Positions 35,675 through 42,982 of a stretch of 64,000 nucleotides of DNA are shown here, one piece after another. Every line of letters begins with the position of its first letter. The first letter of the stretch is position 1. Where the stretch lies: NCBI GenBank assembly GCA_913045375.1, contig CAJWQE010000003.1:1-64000 (forward strand), read 5' to 3'. The notes beneath the pieces were generated by a model, which saw only the letters and a program-made list of their open reading frames with translations, had not been told where the DNA came from and did no database searches. A program made the position numbers and the translations under genes. This stretch comes from an uncultured Halieaceae bacterium. GTDB lineage: Bacteria > Pseudomonadota > Gammaproteobacteria > Pseudomonadales > Halieaceae.

Positions 35675-36823
35675 CTAGATTCCCTCGGGAATTTTCTTGT
35701 GCGACTCAAACCACGGCAAAGCCACGATCTCTGCATCGACTAGCGTGCCGCGGATATCTAGCTGAACTTTCGTGCCTGGCTCTGACAACTCGGTTGGGAC
35801 GTTCACCAGCGCAATGTTGTGCTCCAGTCGAGGTGAGTAACAGCATCGGGTGATACGCCCGACAACGTTACCCTCTGAATAAACATCCCAGAACTTGTCG
35901 TTTCCACCTACTGGGTCACCACCAAAATTAGCACCGACCAGCTTTCGGGGTGGCGTTTCTGCTGCAAGCCGCTGAAGCGCTTCCTTACCAATAAAATCTG
36001 ACGGCTTATCGAGATTCAGAAGTCGATCAAGACCAATGGTAAAGGGTGTGTCCTCGCGTGTGATATCGGAAACATATGACAGGATTCCGCCCTCGACACT
36101 GCGCATCAGCGATGGGCATGCGGGCAAAATACCGTACTCTCTCCCGGCTTGCATGATGGTGTCCCATAGCTCCTTGCCTCGCGAATGATCCAGTAAGTAA
36201 ATCTCGTAACCTAGTTCCCCACTCCAGCCCGTGCGCGTCAAAACGACAGGGATACCGTTGAGCTCGAGTTCAATGCATTGGTAGTAACCCAAGGTAATCG
36301 CAATTTCACCGAAGAGTTTCTTCGCTACATACGGCGATACGGGGCCCTGCAACTGTAGTGGCGAGACGTCCGGCTCTGTCACTTGAACGTCGAGGCCTTT
36401 GCCCAGTGCGAGGCCCTGCGCCCACAAAATGACATCACCGTCCCCGGGCGATAGCCAGAAACGATCTTCCGCCATACGGAACAGCACAGCGTCATTGATA
36501 ATACCGCCGTCCTCGTCACAGAAGACGACATAACGACCCTTACCCACCGCACATTTTGAGACATCTCTGGGTGTGAGCAACTGCGTCAGTTCAAGTGCGT
36601 CCGGCCCTGATATTTCTACCTGTCGCTGACAGGCATGGTCAGCGAGAATCACACCGTTAACGACACCCCAGTACTCGACCAGCGGATCGCCATAATGCAC
36701 CGGCAGAAAGGTGTGGTTATAAATGGTGAACGCCTTCACACCAGCCTCGATTGTTGAATCGAAAAATGCTGACTGCTGCACTCGGGGCCCGACAGCAATC
36801 GCGAGAGGGGTATCTGTGCTCAT
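35675..36823 (-). CDS. dmdA: Dimethylsulfoniopropionate demethylase DmdA-type aminomethyltransferase
   Basis: GcvT-fold tetrahydrofolate methyltransferase of 382 residues. The early segment FTIYNHTFLP (32-41), RQVEISG (67-73), LLTPRDVSKC (82-91) and GDVILWAQGLALGK in the middle follow the DMSP demethylase pattern as I recall it from SAR11 and marine gammaproteobacteria, and differ from glycine-cleavage GcvT. DmdA moves a methyl from DMSP to THF, giving methylmercaptopropionate and 5-methyl-THF. The MetF-like gene directly upstream (24-nt gap) and formaldehyde-oxidation genes downstream fit this. Alternatives are a DmdA-like glycine betaine or dimethylglycine demethylase. No glycine-cleavage gcvH or gcvP is nearby. 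Confidence 0.78.
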   Translation of the reverse strand: MSTDTPLAIAVGPRVQQSAFFDSTIEAGVKAFTIYNHTFLPVHYGDPLVEYWGVVNGVILADHACQRQVEISGPDALELTQLLTPRDVSKCAVGKGRYVVFCDEDGGIINDAVLFRMAEDRFWLSPGDGDVILWAQGLALGKGLDVQVTEPDVSPLQLQGPVSPYVAKKLFGEIAITLGYYQCIELELNGIPVVLTRTGWSGELGYEIYLLDHSRGKELWDTIMQAGREYGILPACPSLMRSVEGGILSYVSDITREDTPFTIGLDRLLNLDKPSDFIGKEALQRLAAETPPRKLVGANFGGDPVGGNDKFWDVYSEGNVVGRITRCCYSPRLEHNIALVNVPTELSEPGTKVQLDIRGTLVDAEIVALPWFESHKKIPEGI

Positions 36824-36847
36824 TATGAGTGTGCTCCGGTCGTGCGC

Positions 36848-37672
36848 TTATTTAATGCGCTTTATTTGTTCTTGAGACCACTGAACAGTGTTATCGATTT
36901 GATTGAACGTGAACATGTACAAACCTTCGATGGCCATACGTTCATCGTTCATGGCTGGTTTTAACTCTTTAAATAGCGAGTCAGGCTTATACGTCGGGCT
37001 TCGAAGGAACATCCCGATGAGGCCTTTTTGCTTCTTGGCGTACTTGGCCGACAGGCCCACACCAATGCGAAGCGAAGTCTTGAATAGGCGCATGCGATCC
37101 ATCACACCGGGCAGGCCAATCCACACCGGCGTGGTGATGCCACGATCGCGCATCTCTGAGAGCCACTTAACGAGTAGAGGCATATCGAAGCACATCTGAG
37201 TCACCATGTGCGTCGCAATACCTTGCTTAGCAGAGAGCGCCTCGAACAGTAGATCATCCGAGATGGCGGGGTGCCCCTCGGGATAGGAGGCCACACCAAT
37301 GCGCGTAAAGGGATGATCCATTTCGGCGAGGTCACGAAGCACCGCTGCGGAGCTGTCGTATTCGCCCATAGGCTCATCAAGGTCACCTCCGGGCACAAAG
37401 ATGGAGGTGATTCCGCTGTCTGTAAGCTGGGACACGATGTCACTTAAGTGCTGCTTGTTCATGACCTGACGTGCAGCTAGGTGCGGCGTCAGTGAGAAGC
37501 CACGATTAGAAAGCTTGGCCACCGTATCGATCGTGACCTGTAAACCCTGCTTTGGCGAACACGTTATTCCAACACGATCACCCGCCTTCAACACGTCGAG
37601 TTTCTCCTCGAAACCCTTCATCGGGATGACTTCGAAGTACAACGATTCTAGTAATTTTTTAGCCGCGCTCAT
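36848..37672 (-). CDS. metF: Methylenetetrahydrofolate reductase (MetF family)
   Basis: A 274-residue TIM-barrel flavoprotein of the MetF family. The N-terminal LYFEVIPMKGFEEK corresponds to the FEFFPP-type catalytic-Glu segment; CFDMPLLVKWLSEMR and PVWIGLPGVMDRMRL are later family blocks, and GVGLSAKYAKKQKG closes the barrel. It is divergent from the biosynthetic E. coli MetF. Next to DmdA it probably works in the oxidative direction, turning 5-methyl-THF back to methylene-THF. The start at 37672 gives MSAAKKLLES; an in-frame start 54 nt upstream adds only a basic tail. It precedes dmdA by 24 nt. Confidence 0.85.
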   Translation of the reverse strand: MSAAKKLLESLYFEVIPMKGFEEKLDVLKAGDRVGITCSPKQGLQVTIDTVAKLSNRGFSLTPHLAARQVMNKQHLSDIVSQLTDSGITSIFVPGGDLDEPMGEYDSSAAVLRDLAEMDHPFTRIGVASYPEGHPAISDDLLFEALSAKQGIATHMVTQMCFDMPLLVKWLSEMRDRGITTPVWIGLPGVMDRMRLFKTSLRIGVGLSAKYAKKQKGLIGMFLRSPTYKPDSLFKELKPAMNDERMAIEGLYMFTFNQIDNTVQWSQEQIKRIK

Positions 37673-37772
37673 GATGCACCCCGACCGGAAAAGCGCGACG
37701 TTAACTGCGTTTTTTTTCAAACGCAATAGATGCGAATACCCCTTCCCCTCCGGGGGTAAGACAGGACCCTGA

Positions 37773-38537
37773 CTAAAAGGCCGACAGCCGTTCGTCAGTG
37801 TCAGAAATCTCGTAATTCGACGCGGTTTCGCCAGCCAGAGAAGGCCGAATGCCCTGCTCCGTTTCTGCGAGTCGGTAGAGGTCCTTCATGGCCGCGACAG
37901 CCTCAGCACTGTTGCCTGCAATTTGAGCACAGGTGGCAACTAATGCCTCGTCGAGCGCTTCCGGTGTCTCGAAACTGGCGTTGGCGACACCCCATTCAAA
38001 GGCTTGAGCGCCGGTGAAGATTCGCGCCGTAAAGGACAGCTCTCGAGCACGTCGCTGGCCGACAGCCCGTGACAGTGTTTGCGACATGCCCCAGGTAGGT
38101 CGCAGACCAAATTTAGTGTGCGTGTCGCCAAACTTTGTTGTGTCTGTGGTGTAAACAAAATCGCAGTGAAGTGCGACTTCGAGAGCACCCGTAAAGCATG
38201 CGCCGACCGCTCGCGCGATAACGGGCACATTCGAATCTCGAATCGCAGCAGCTAAGCGCGCCGCGGGTTCATCAAAGACATTACCAATGATCCCGCCCTC
38301 TGGTTTGATGCCCTGCAACACCTTCAAATCGACACCGGCAGAAAAGGCCCGACCCGCGCCGCGCAACACAATCACTTTCACTTCGGGATCATCACTTGCC
38401 TGCTCTACTAAACGGGCAGCCTCAGAGAGCATCTCGGGACGCAGCGCATTAAGCGCATCAGGCCGATTGAATTCCACAGTCAGGCAATTCGCCTCCACGG
38501 CTGTATTGATAAGTGGCGTTGTCGATGCATAGTCCAT
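37773..38537 (-). CDS. Enoyl-CoA hydratase/isomerase family protein
   Basis: Crotonase of 254 residues. Motifs are FNRPDALNALRPEML, GAGRAFSAGVDLKVLQ (first oxyanion-hole strand) and AVGACFTGALEVALHCDFVY (second), with the TGALE order carrying one candidate Glu. The start at 38537 has GGGAG about 8 nt upstream; a longer frame is open but unlike the family. It is first in the minus-strand series leading to metF, dmdA, frmA and fghA. Methylthioacryloyl-CoA hydratase (DmdD/AcuH) is a possibility from context only; no residue that I can read distinguishes it. Confidence 0.87.
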   Translation of the reverse strand: MDYASTTPLINTAVEANCLTVEFNRPDALNALRPEMLSEAARLVEQASDDPEVKVIVLRGAGRAFSAGVDLKVLQGIKPEGGIIGNVFDEPAARLAAAIRDSNVPVIARAVGACFTGALEVALHCDFVYTTDTTKFGDTHTKFGLRPTWGMSQTLSRAVGQRRARELSFTARIFTGAQAFEWGVANASFETPEALDEALVATCAQIAGNSAEAVAAMKDLYRLAETEQGIRPSLAGETASNYEISDTDERLSAF

Positions 38538-38724
38538 GTCAGATGCTCCCGCTTGTTTATTGTTTATCTCAGTCCCCACGTCGACAGTATGAAGCGAAGG
38601 CCGCCAAACAAAAACTGTTTCTGAAAGGTCATGATCCACTAAACAACGGGCGGAAATCGCTGTCTTAGCTCACTCGCGAAAATTTAACGTCCATCCATCT
38701 GATGGTTCTTAAATCTAGCTTGCT

Positions 38725-39663
38725 TCAATACAAGAGTCGCAGATCGCTCGCACCGGTGGCGGGGACCAGCTCCCGGATCGTTTGAGCCAGTCTGCGAAAC
38801 AGAGGACGGGCCGGCGATCGACTGCGCCAGGCTAGGGCATGATCTCGGTACATATTGACCCCAAAAACGTCGGTCACGCGAAGCGGATCTGACTCCCGAA
38901 TCTCAGAGGCCACGTACAGCGAAGGCAGAAAGGTAATTCCCATCCCCATAACCACCATCTGCCGCAGCGTATCGAGTGACGTTCCCTCAAAATCGCGGCG
39001 TGTCGTTGCACCCAGGGTCTGGCAGAGCTCGGTAACCTGACGGTGATACAGGTGGTGTTCGTCAATGGTCAGTACCTCCTCTCCTACCAGGTCAGTCCGG
39101 TTAATCACTTCCTTGTTGGCGAGACGATGATCGAGGGGTAGAACCAATTTCAAAGGCTCCCTAAACAAAGGACTGATCTCAAGACCCACATCGGCAATCG
39201 GTTGAGTAGATAAGATGAGGTCGTGCTTTGCACCGCGCAAATCTTGGCTCAGCTCGGCGGGCACACCCTCTCGCACAAACAATCGAAGCTCCTGAAAGCG
39301 TTCGTGGATCTCTGGCAGTACTTGAGGCAGTAAGTAAGGTCCCAACGTTGGTGTGACGCCAATACGATAGGTCCCCGTCTCTCCGCCCGTGAAGCCATGC
39401 GCTGTATCGACGAAGCTCTGCACCTCTTCCTGAATCCGGTTACAGACAGGCATCAGTTCCCTCGCCGCGACTGTAGGGGTTGCGCCAGACCGCGTTCGCT
39501 CAAACAACTTAACGCCCAGGGAATCCTCAAGCGTCGCTATCTGAGCCGTCAGCGTAGGCTGCGTCACCCCCAGCCGCTCCGCCGCACCACGGAAGCTTCC
39601 AACCTCACCAATGGCCTTGAAATAGGCGATTTGTCGCAGACTGACATTCAATTTTGGTTGCAT
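38725..39663 (-). CDS. LysR-type regulator of the OxyR group lacking the peroxide-sensing cysteine
   Basis: LysR-family transcription factor of 312 residues. The winged helix-turn-helix is residues about 7-65 (GSFRGAAERLGVTQPTLTAQI). The effector domain follows E. coli OxyR closely, with IGVTPTLGPYLLPQVLPEIH and FEGTSLDTLRQMVVMGMGITFLP. At the position of OxyR Cys199 (GHCLRD) this protein has HHLYHR, so the peroxidatic residue is Leu205; the partner Cys208 is kept as Cys214 in TELCQ. It is divergent from the iota-CA/SulP operon and has an OxyR-type operator in its promoter region. I infer a regulator of the neighbouring operon that responds to something other than disulfide formation between the two OxyR cysteines. 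Confidence 0.9.
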   Translation of the reverse strand: MQPKLNVSLRQIAYFKAIGEVGSFRGAAERLGVTQPTLTAQIATLEDSLGVKLFERTRSGATPTVAARELMPVCNRIQEEVQSFVDTAHGFTGGETGTYRIGVTPTLGPYLLPQVLPEIHERFQELRLFVREGVPAELSQDLRGAKHDLILSTQPIADVGLEISPLFREPLKLVLPLDHRLANKEVINRTDLVGEEVLTIDEHHLYHRQVTELCQTLGATTRRDFEGTSLDTLRQMVVMGMGITFLPSLYVASEIRESDPLRVTDVFGVNMYRDHALAWRSRSPARPLFRRLAQTIRELVPATGASDLRLLY

Positions 39664-39684
39664 GAAATGTCCTCATATCGGGTG

Positions 39685-39699
39685 ATAGATTTTTACTAT
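39685..39699. promoter_or_regulatory. OxyR/LysR-type operator ATAG-N7-CTAT
   Basis: ATAG, seven bases, then CTAT forms a perfect dyad that extends to GATAG-N7-CTATC. This is the half of the known OxyR consensus, which has two such dyads 11 bp apart. A second, degraded AT-rich copy follows (around 39705-39720). The site lies 22-36 bp upstream of the regulator's ATG and about 170 bp before the iota-CA start, so it can control both divergent transcripts. Confidence 0.7.
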
Positions 39700-39867
39700 C
39701 AAAAGATATTGATATATTAGTAACAACTATCGCATCCGATCAATAGGATGCGCGCGTACATTGACACGTATGACTTTCGATTGGCTTTTCCTTTGACCCT
39801 CGTTTTCTTGAATGAGTAACACGGACTAGCTGTTACTACCCCTTTTAAAATGGTTTTGGAGAATACT

Positions 39868-40239
39868 GTGAACGAAGAACAGGTAATCGCACTATTTGGT
39901 GATTGGAATGACGCTCTGGCAACTGGTGACCCAGACGTTGTGACGAACATGTATGCGGAGGATGCCGTTTTACTTCCAACCGTATCTAATCAAGTTCGTC
40001 ACAATCACGCGGAAATTCGGGATTACTTTGTGGCCTTCCTCGCCAAGCAACCTCAGGGCGTTATCACAGAATCGAACGCGCGCGTTTTGTCAGATACGCT
40101 GGCAACGAATGCCGGCGTGTATGTCTTCACGTTTGGCGACGGCTCGACTGTATCGGCTCGCTTCAATTACACCTATGAGCTCCGCGGCGGTGCATGGAAG
40201 ATCATCCAGCATCACAGCTCCGCTATGCCTGAAGGTTGA
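39868..40239 (+). CDS. Probable iota-class carbonic anhydrase (CaMKII-association/SgcJ-EcaC fold)
   Basis: A 123-residue cytoplasmic protein of the NTF2-like CaMKII-association-domain family. YAEDAVLLPTVSNQVR (29-44), EIRDYFVAFL (49-58) and the C-terminal HHSSAMP (115-121) agree with the pattern I recall for the COG4337/iota-CA group, including the HHSS-x-MP end. Iota-CAs hydrate CO2, some without metal. No signal peptide is present, unlike some described members. The GTG at 39868 is preferred because GGAG lies 6 nt upstream; an ATG 18 nt earlier would place that site inside the gene. A SulP transporter gene follows 78 nt later, consistent with bicarbonate handling. Activity is inferred, not shown. 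Confidence 0.75.
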   Translation: MNEEQVIALFGDWNDALATGDPDVVTNMYAEDAVLLPTVSNQVRHNHAEIRDYFVAFLAKQPQGVITESNARVLSDTLATNAGVYVFTFGDGSTVSARFNYTYELRGGAWKIIQHHSSAMPEG

Positions 40240-40317
40240 GCAACAACCCTCGTCACGACCCCCGATTCACTTTACACAGCACCGTTAAACCGAATGAATT
40301 AGAGCGAGCACATTGAT

Positions 40318-41988
40318 ATGAGCAGCAAGTTTTTCGATACGAGTAATCTTCGCGGCGATCTGTACGGCGGCTTGACCGCCGGTGTCGTTGCGCTCCCACT
40401 GGCACTCGCCTTTGGTGAGGCGTCAGGTGCGGGCCCGATCGCTGGTGTCTACGGAGCGATTATTGTTGGCTTTTTTGCGGCACTCTTTGGCGGCACAGGC
40501 TCACAAATTACAGGTCCAACAGGACCGATGGTTGTGGTCTTTGCAGGCGTATTCGCCTCCCTCAATGGCGACCCATCGCTCGTCTTCGCTACCGTAATCC
40601 TGGCGGGCATCATGCAAATCGTCTTTGGTTTGCTGGGTTTTGGCCAGTACATAAGACTGGTACCCTACCCCGTGGTCTCCGGCTTTATGAGTGGCATTGG
40701 CTGCATCATCATTGCCCTGCAGCTGGCACGACTCTTCGGTCATGAGCCGCAAGGTGGCGGTACGATTCCGGCGCTCATGGAGGTACCAACAGCTGTCATG
40801 GACCCCCACTTCGGTGCATTGTTCGTGGGCGTGCTTACCCTCGTTATGGTCTTTAGTTGGCCAGCCTCATGGGGACGCGTCATCCCAGCGCCACTGGCTG
40901 CATTGGTAACCGGCACACTGATCGGACTCTCGATCGAAGGGCTTCCTATTTTGGGCGCTATCCCTACCGGTTTACCCAGCTTCGTTGTGCCTGCCATTGA
41001 GGCTGATACCGCCATCATCATCTTCGAGGCGGCGGCAATTCTCGCGGCGCTCGGTGCCATCGACAGTCTGCTGACCTCGCTGGTAGCGGACAACATGACC
41101 CGTACCCGTCACAACTCAAATCGGGAGCTCGTCGGTCAAGGCATTGGCAACACGATTGCTGGATTTTTTGGTGGCATTCCTGGCGCGGGTGCGACCATGC
41201 GTACCGTCGTCAATATCCGCACAGGCGGTAGCACAAAAATTTCGGGGATGTTGCACAGCGTATTGCTCTTGGGCGTCGTTCTTATATTGGCTCCCTTCGC
41301 CGCAAAAATCCCGCATGCGGTGCTAGCCGGTATTTTGGTCAAGGTTGGCTACGACATTATCGACGTTGCCTACCTGAAGCGTGCGCATCAGGGGCCTCGC
41401 TTTGATCTTATGCTGATGGCGCTGGTGCTCGGCCTCACTGTCTTCGTCGATCTCATTACGGCGGTCATGGCGGGTGTGGTCATTGCAGCCCTAGCCTTCG
41501 TAAAGCAGATTGCGGACGAACAGTTGAGAGCTGTGAGCGGCGAAGGTGATGGCAGCGAGGTCGCACTCACTGAAGCCGAAGCCGAGATCTTTGAGGCTGT
41601 TGACGATCACCTCACGTTGTTCGACTTTGGCGGTCCTCTGAGTTTTGGTGCCGCTGCAGACATGGGGCACCATGTTCGTGAGCGCGTGGGACGAAACGAC
41701 CACAGAGCCATTGTTCTCGACTTCCACCGAGTGCCCTTTATTGATGTCTCCGCGGCGCGAGCCGTAGAAACAATCGCTGTCGACGCCCACAACGCAGGCA
41801 AACGCTTGTACGCCTGCGGTATCAAGCAAGAAGTCGCTCAAGTACTCAAAGGGCTAGGTGTCGCCGATCACTTACCTGCTAATATGCAGTACGTCACGCG
41901 ACTGGAGGCACTTGAGGCAGCAAAAGAATGGATCTTGGAAGAAGAATCACAAGAAACGCAGGGCACCGATACATCGGTAGCAGCCTAA
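40318..41988 (+). CDS. SulP family anion transporter with STAS domain
   Basis: Inner-membrane transporter of 556 residues. The N-terminal membrane domain (about 1-410) starts GDLYGGLTAGVVALPLALAFGEASG and includes SGFMSGIGCIIIALQLARLFG and the SLLTSLVADNMTRTRHNSNRELVGQGIGN segment of the SulP core. A cytoplasmic STAS domain (about 435-545) has VLDFHRVPFIDVSAARAVE. SulP proteins carry sulfate, bicarbonate (BicA), fumarate/succinate (DauA) or other anions. The carbonic-anhydrase-like gene just upstream favours bicarbonate; the rhodanese gene overlapping the 3' end could argue for a sulfur anion. Confidence 0.92.
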   Translation: MSSKFFDTSNLRGDLYGGLTAGVVALPLALAFGEASGAGPIAGVYGAIIVGFFAALFGGTGSQITGPTGPMVVVFAGVFASLNGDPSLVFATVILAGIMQIVFGLLGFGQYIRLVPYPVVSGFMSGIGCIIIALQLARLFGHEPQGGGTIPALMEVPTAVMDPHFGALFVGVLTLVMVFSWPASWGRVIPAPLAALVTGTLIGLSIEGLPILGAIPTGLPSFVVPAIEADTAIIIFEAAAILAALGAIDSLLTSLVADNMTRTRHNSNRELVGQGIGNTIAGFFGGIPGAGATMRTVVNIRTGGSTKISGMLHSVLLLGVVLILAPFAAKIPHAVLAGILVKVGYDIIDVAYLKRAHQGPRFDLMLMALVLGLTVFVDLITAVMAGVVIAALAFVKQIADEQLRAVSGEGDGSEVALTEAEAEIFEAVDDHLTLFDFGGPLSFGAAADMGHHVRERVGRNDHRAIVLDFHRVPFIDVSAARAVETIAVDAHNAGKRLYACGIKQEVAQVLKGLGVADHLPANMQYVTRLEALEAAKEWILEEESQETQGTDTSVAA

Positions 41989-42347
41989 TGACACGGGCGC
42001 TGTTTAGCGCCCTTCTATTCCTCACCACCAGTCTTTTTACGCAAGCTGACAGCGATATTGTTCAGATACAGCAGGGATTAGACTTACCCGTGCTTGTCGA
42101 TGTGCGCTCCGAAGGCGAATATGCTTCTGGTGCCATTGACGGCGCGCTCAATCACCCACTCCAAGGCCTGCCGGATACCTTGCTCGACATGGGTATCGAG
42201 CTCGATGAGGAGGTCATTGTGTACTGCCGCAGCGGACGCCGTTCGGCTCAAGCAAAGACCTTACTCAAACAAGCCGGCTTTCAACTGGTTTTTGATGGCG
42301 GGCCTATGACACAACTCGAGCAGGTACTCGAACAATCTGAGCCTTAA
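41988..42347 (+). CDS. Periplasmic rhodanese-like sulfurtransferase
   Basis: Single-domain rhodanese of 119 residues with a signal peptide (1 to about 20, ending TQA). The fold begins LPVLVDVRSEGEY and the active-site Cys80 sits in VIVYCRSGRRS, the loop form of small PspE/GlpE-type enzymes. They transfer sulfane sulfur to thiophilic acceptors. The ATG overlaps the SulP stop in TAATG, indicating coupled translation; an in-frame start 60 nt upstream would lack the signal peptide at the N-terminus. Confidence 0.87.
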   Translation: MTRALFSALLFLTTSLFTQADSDIVQIQQGLDLPVLVDVRSEGEYASGAIDGALNHPLQGLPDTLLDMGIELDEEVIVYCRSGRRSAQAKTLLKQAGFQLVFDGGPMTQLEQVLEQSEP

Positions 42348-42354
42348 TCCAGAC

Positions 42355-42903
42355 TCACTGACCGGTTGAGCTTAGAACCTCGTCGACTTTCTCTTTTGAT
42401 AACCGATCCTCGCCGTTGGCATAGCTCTCTGCCATAGCGCTGTAAAACTTGGCGTTCACAAGATTGGCATCACCACAATCGCGCGTTGCAACTGCCTTGC
42501 CAGGCACTCCAGCAATGATGGTGTTATCGGGAAACTCACTCCCCTCGGTAACGATGGTATGCCCAGCAACAATGCAGTTATTGCCGATTTTGGCACCATC
42601 CATGATGGTCGCGTTAATACCAATAAGGCAGCGATCACCAATGGTGCATCCATGTAGCGTCGCGTGATGAGTGATCGAGCAGTCCTCGCCAACAATAGTG
42701 GGCGAAGCGGCTCCAACGTGAATCATGACAAAGTCCTGAATATTCGTACGTGCGCCGATTCGAATCTCATATGTTTCTGCGCGCGTCACTACGTTTGGCC
42801 ATACCGATGCGCCCGGACCAATGGTGACCTTCCCGTAGAGCCAGGCTGACTCGTGAATAAAGGCCGGGTTATCTAAGGTGACATTCTCGCTAATATGGCC
42901 CAT
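42355..42903 (-). CDS. Gamma-class carbonic anhydrase-like hexapeptide protein (YrdA family)
   Basis: A 182-residue left-handed beta-helix protein of the gamma-CA/YrdA type, built of (L/I/V)Gxxxx hexapeptide turns such as VTIGPGASVWPNVV and CTIGDRCLIGINATIMDGAKIG. The three zinc histidines of gamma-CA are in place: His62 in MIHVG and His79/80 and His84 in ITHHATLHGC. Many homologues lack measurable carbonic anhydrase activity, so the role is open. It lies convergently next to the iota-CA/SulP operon, giving two carbonic-anhydrase-like proteins within 3 kb. The start 42903 fits the family; an earlier in-frame codon is less likely. Confidence 0.88.
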   Translation of the reverse strand: MGHISENVTLDNPAFIHESAWLYGKVTIGPGASVWPNVVTRAETYEIRIGARTNIQDFVMIHVGAASPTIVGEDCSITHHATLHGCTIGDRCLIGINATIMDGAKIGNNCIVAGHTIVTEGSEFPDNTIIAGVPGKAVATRDCGDANLVNAKFYSAMAESYANGEDRLSKEKVDEVLSSTGQ

Positions 42904-42982
42904 CGTTGACTCCTTACAGGCGTGTGTAAACTCTGCGCAAAGTCTACGCCATTGCAACCATAGGAATACAGCCTCCTCACTT

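Noticed and set aside
35675..36823. DmdA-like gene considered as glycine cleavage gcvT
   Set aside because: No gcvH/gcvP nearby, and TIYNH, RQVEI and LLTPRDVSK segments follow the DmdA rather than GcvT pattern.
37706..37728. TGCGTTT/AAACGCA hairpin before the MetF-like gene, considered as a terminator or riboswitch
   Set aside because: The T run is in the loop rather than after the stem, and no riboswitch core is recognisable.
37773..38537. Crotonase considered as dmdD
   Set aside because: Only context supports it; no diagnostic residue is readable, so it is left as a general crotonase.
38725..39663. LysR regulator considered as a true OxyR
   Set aside because: The peroxidatic cysteine position is Leu, so peroxide sensing in the standard way is not expected.
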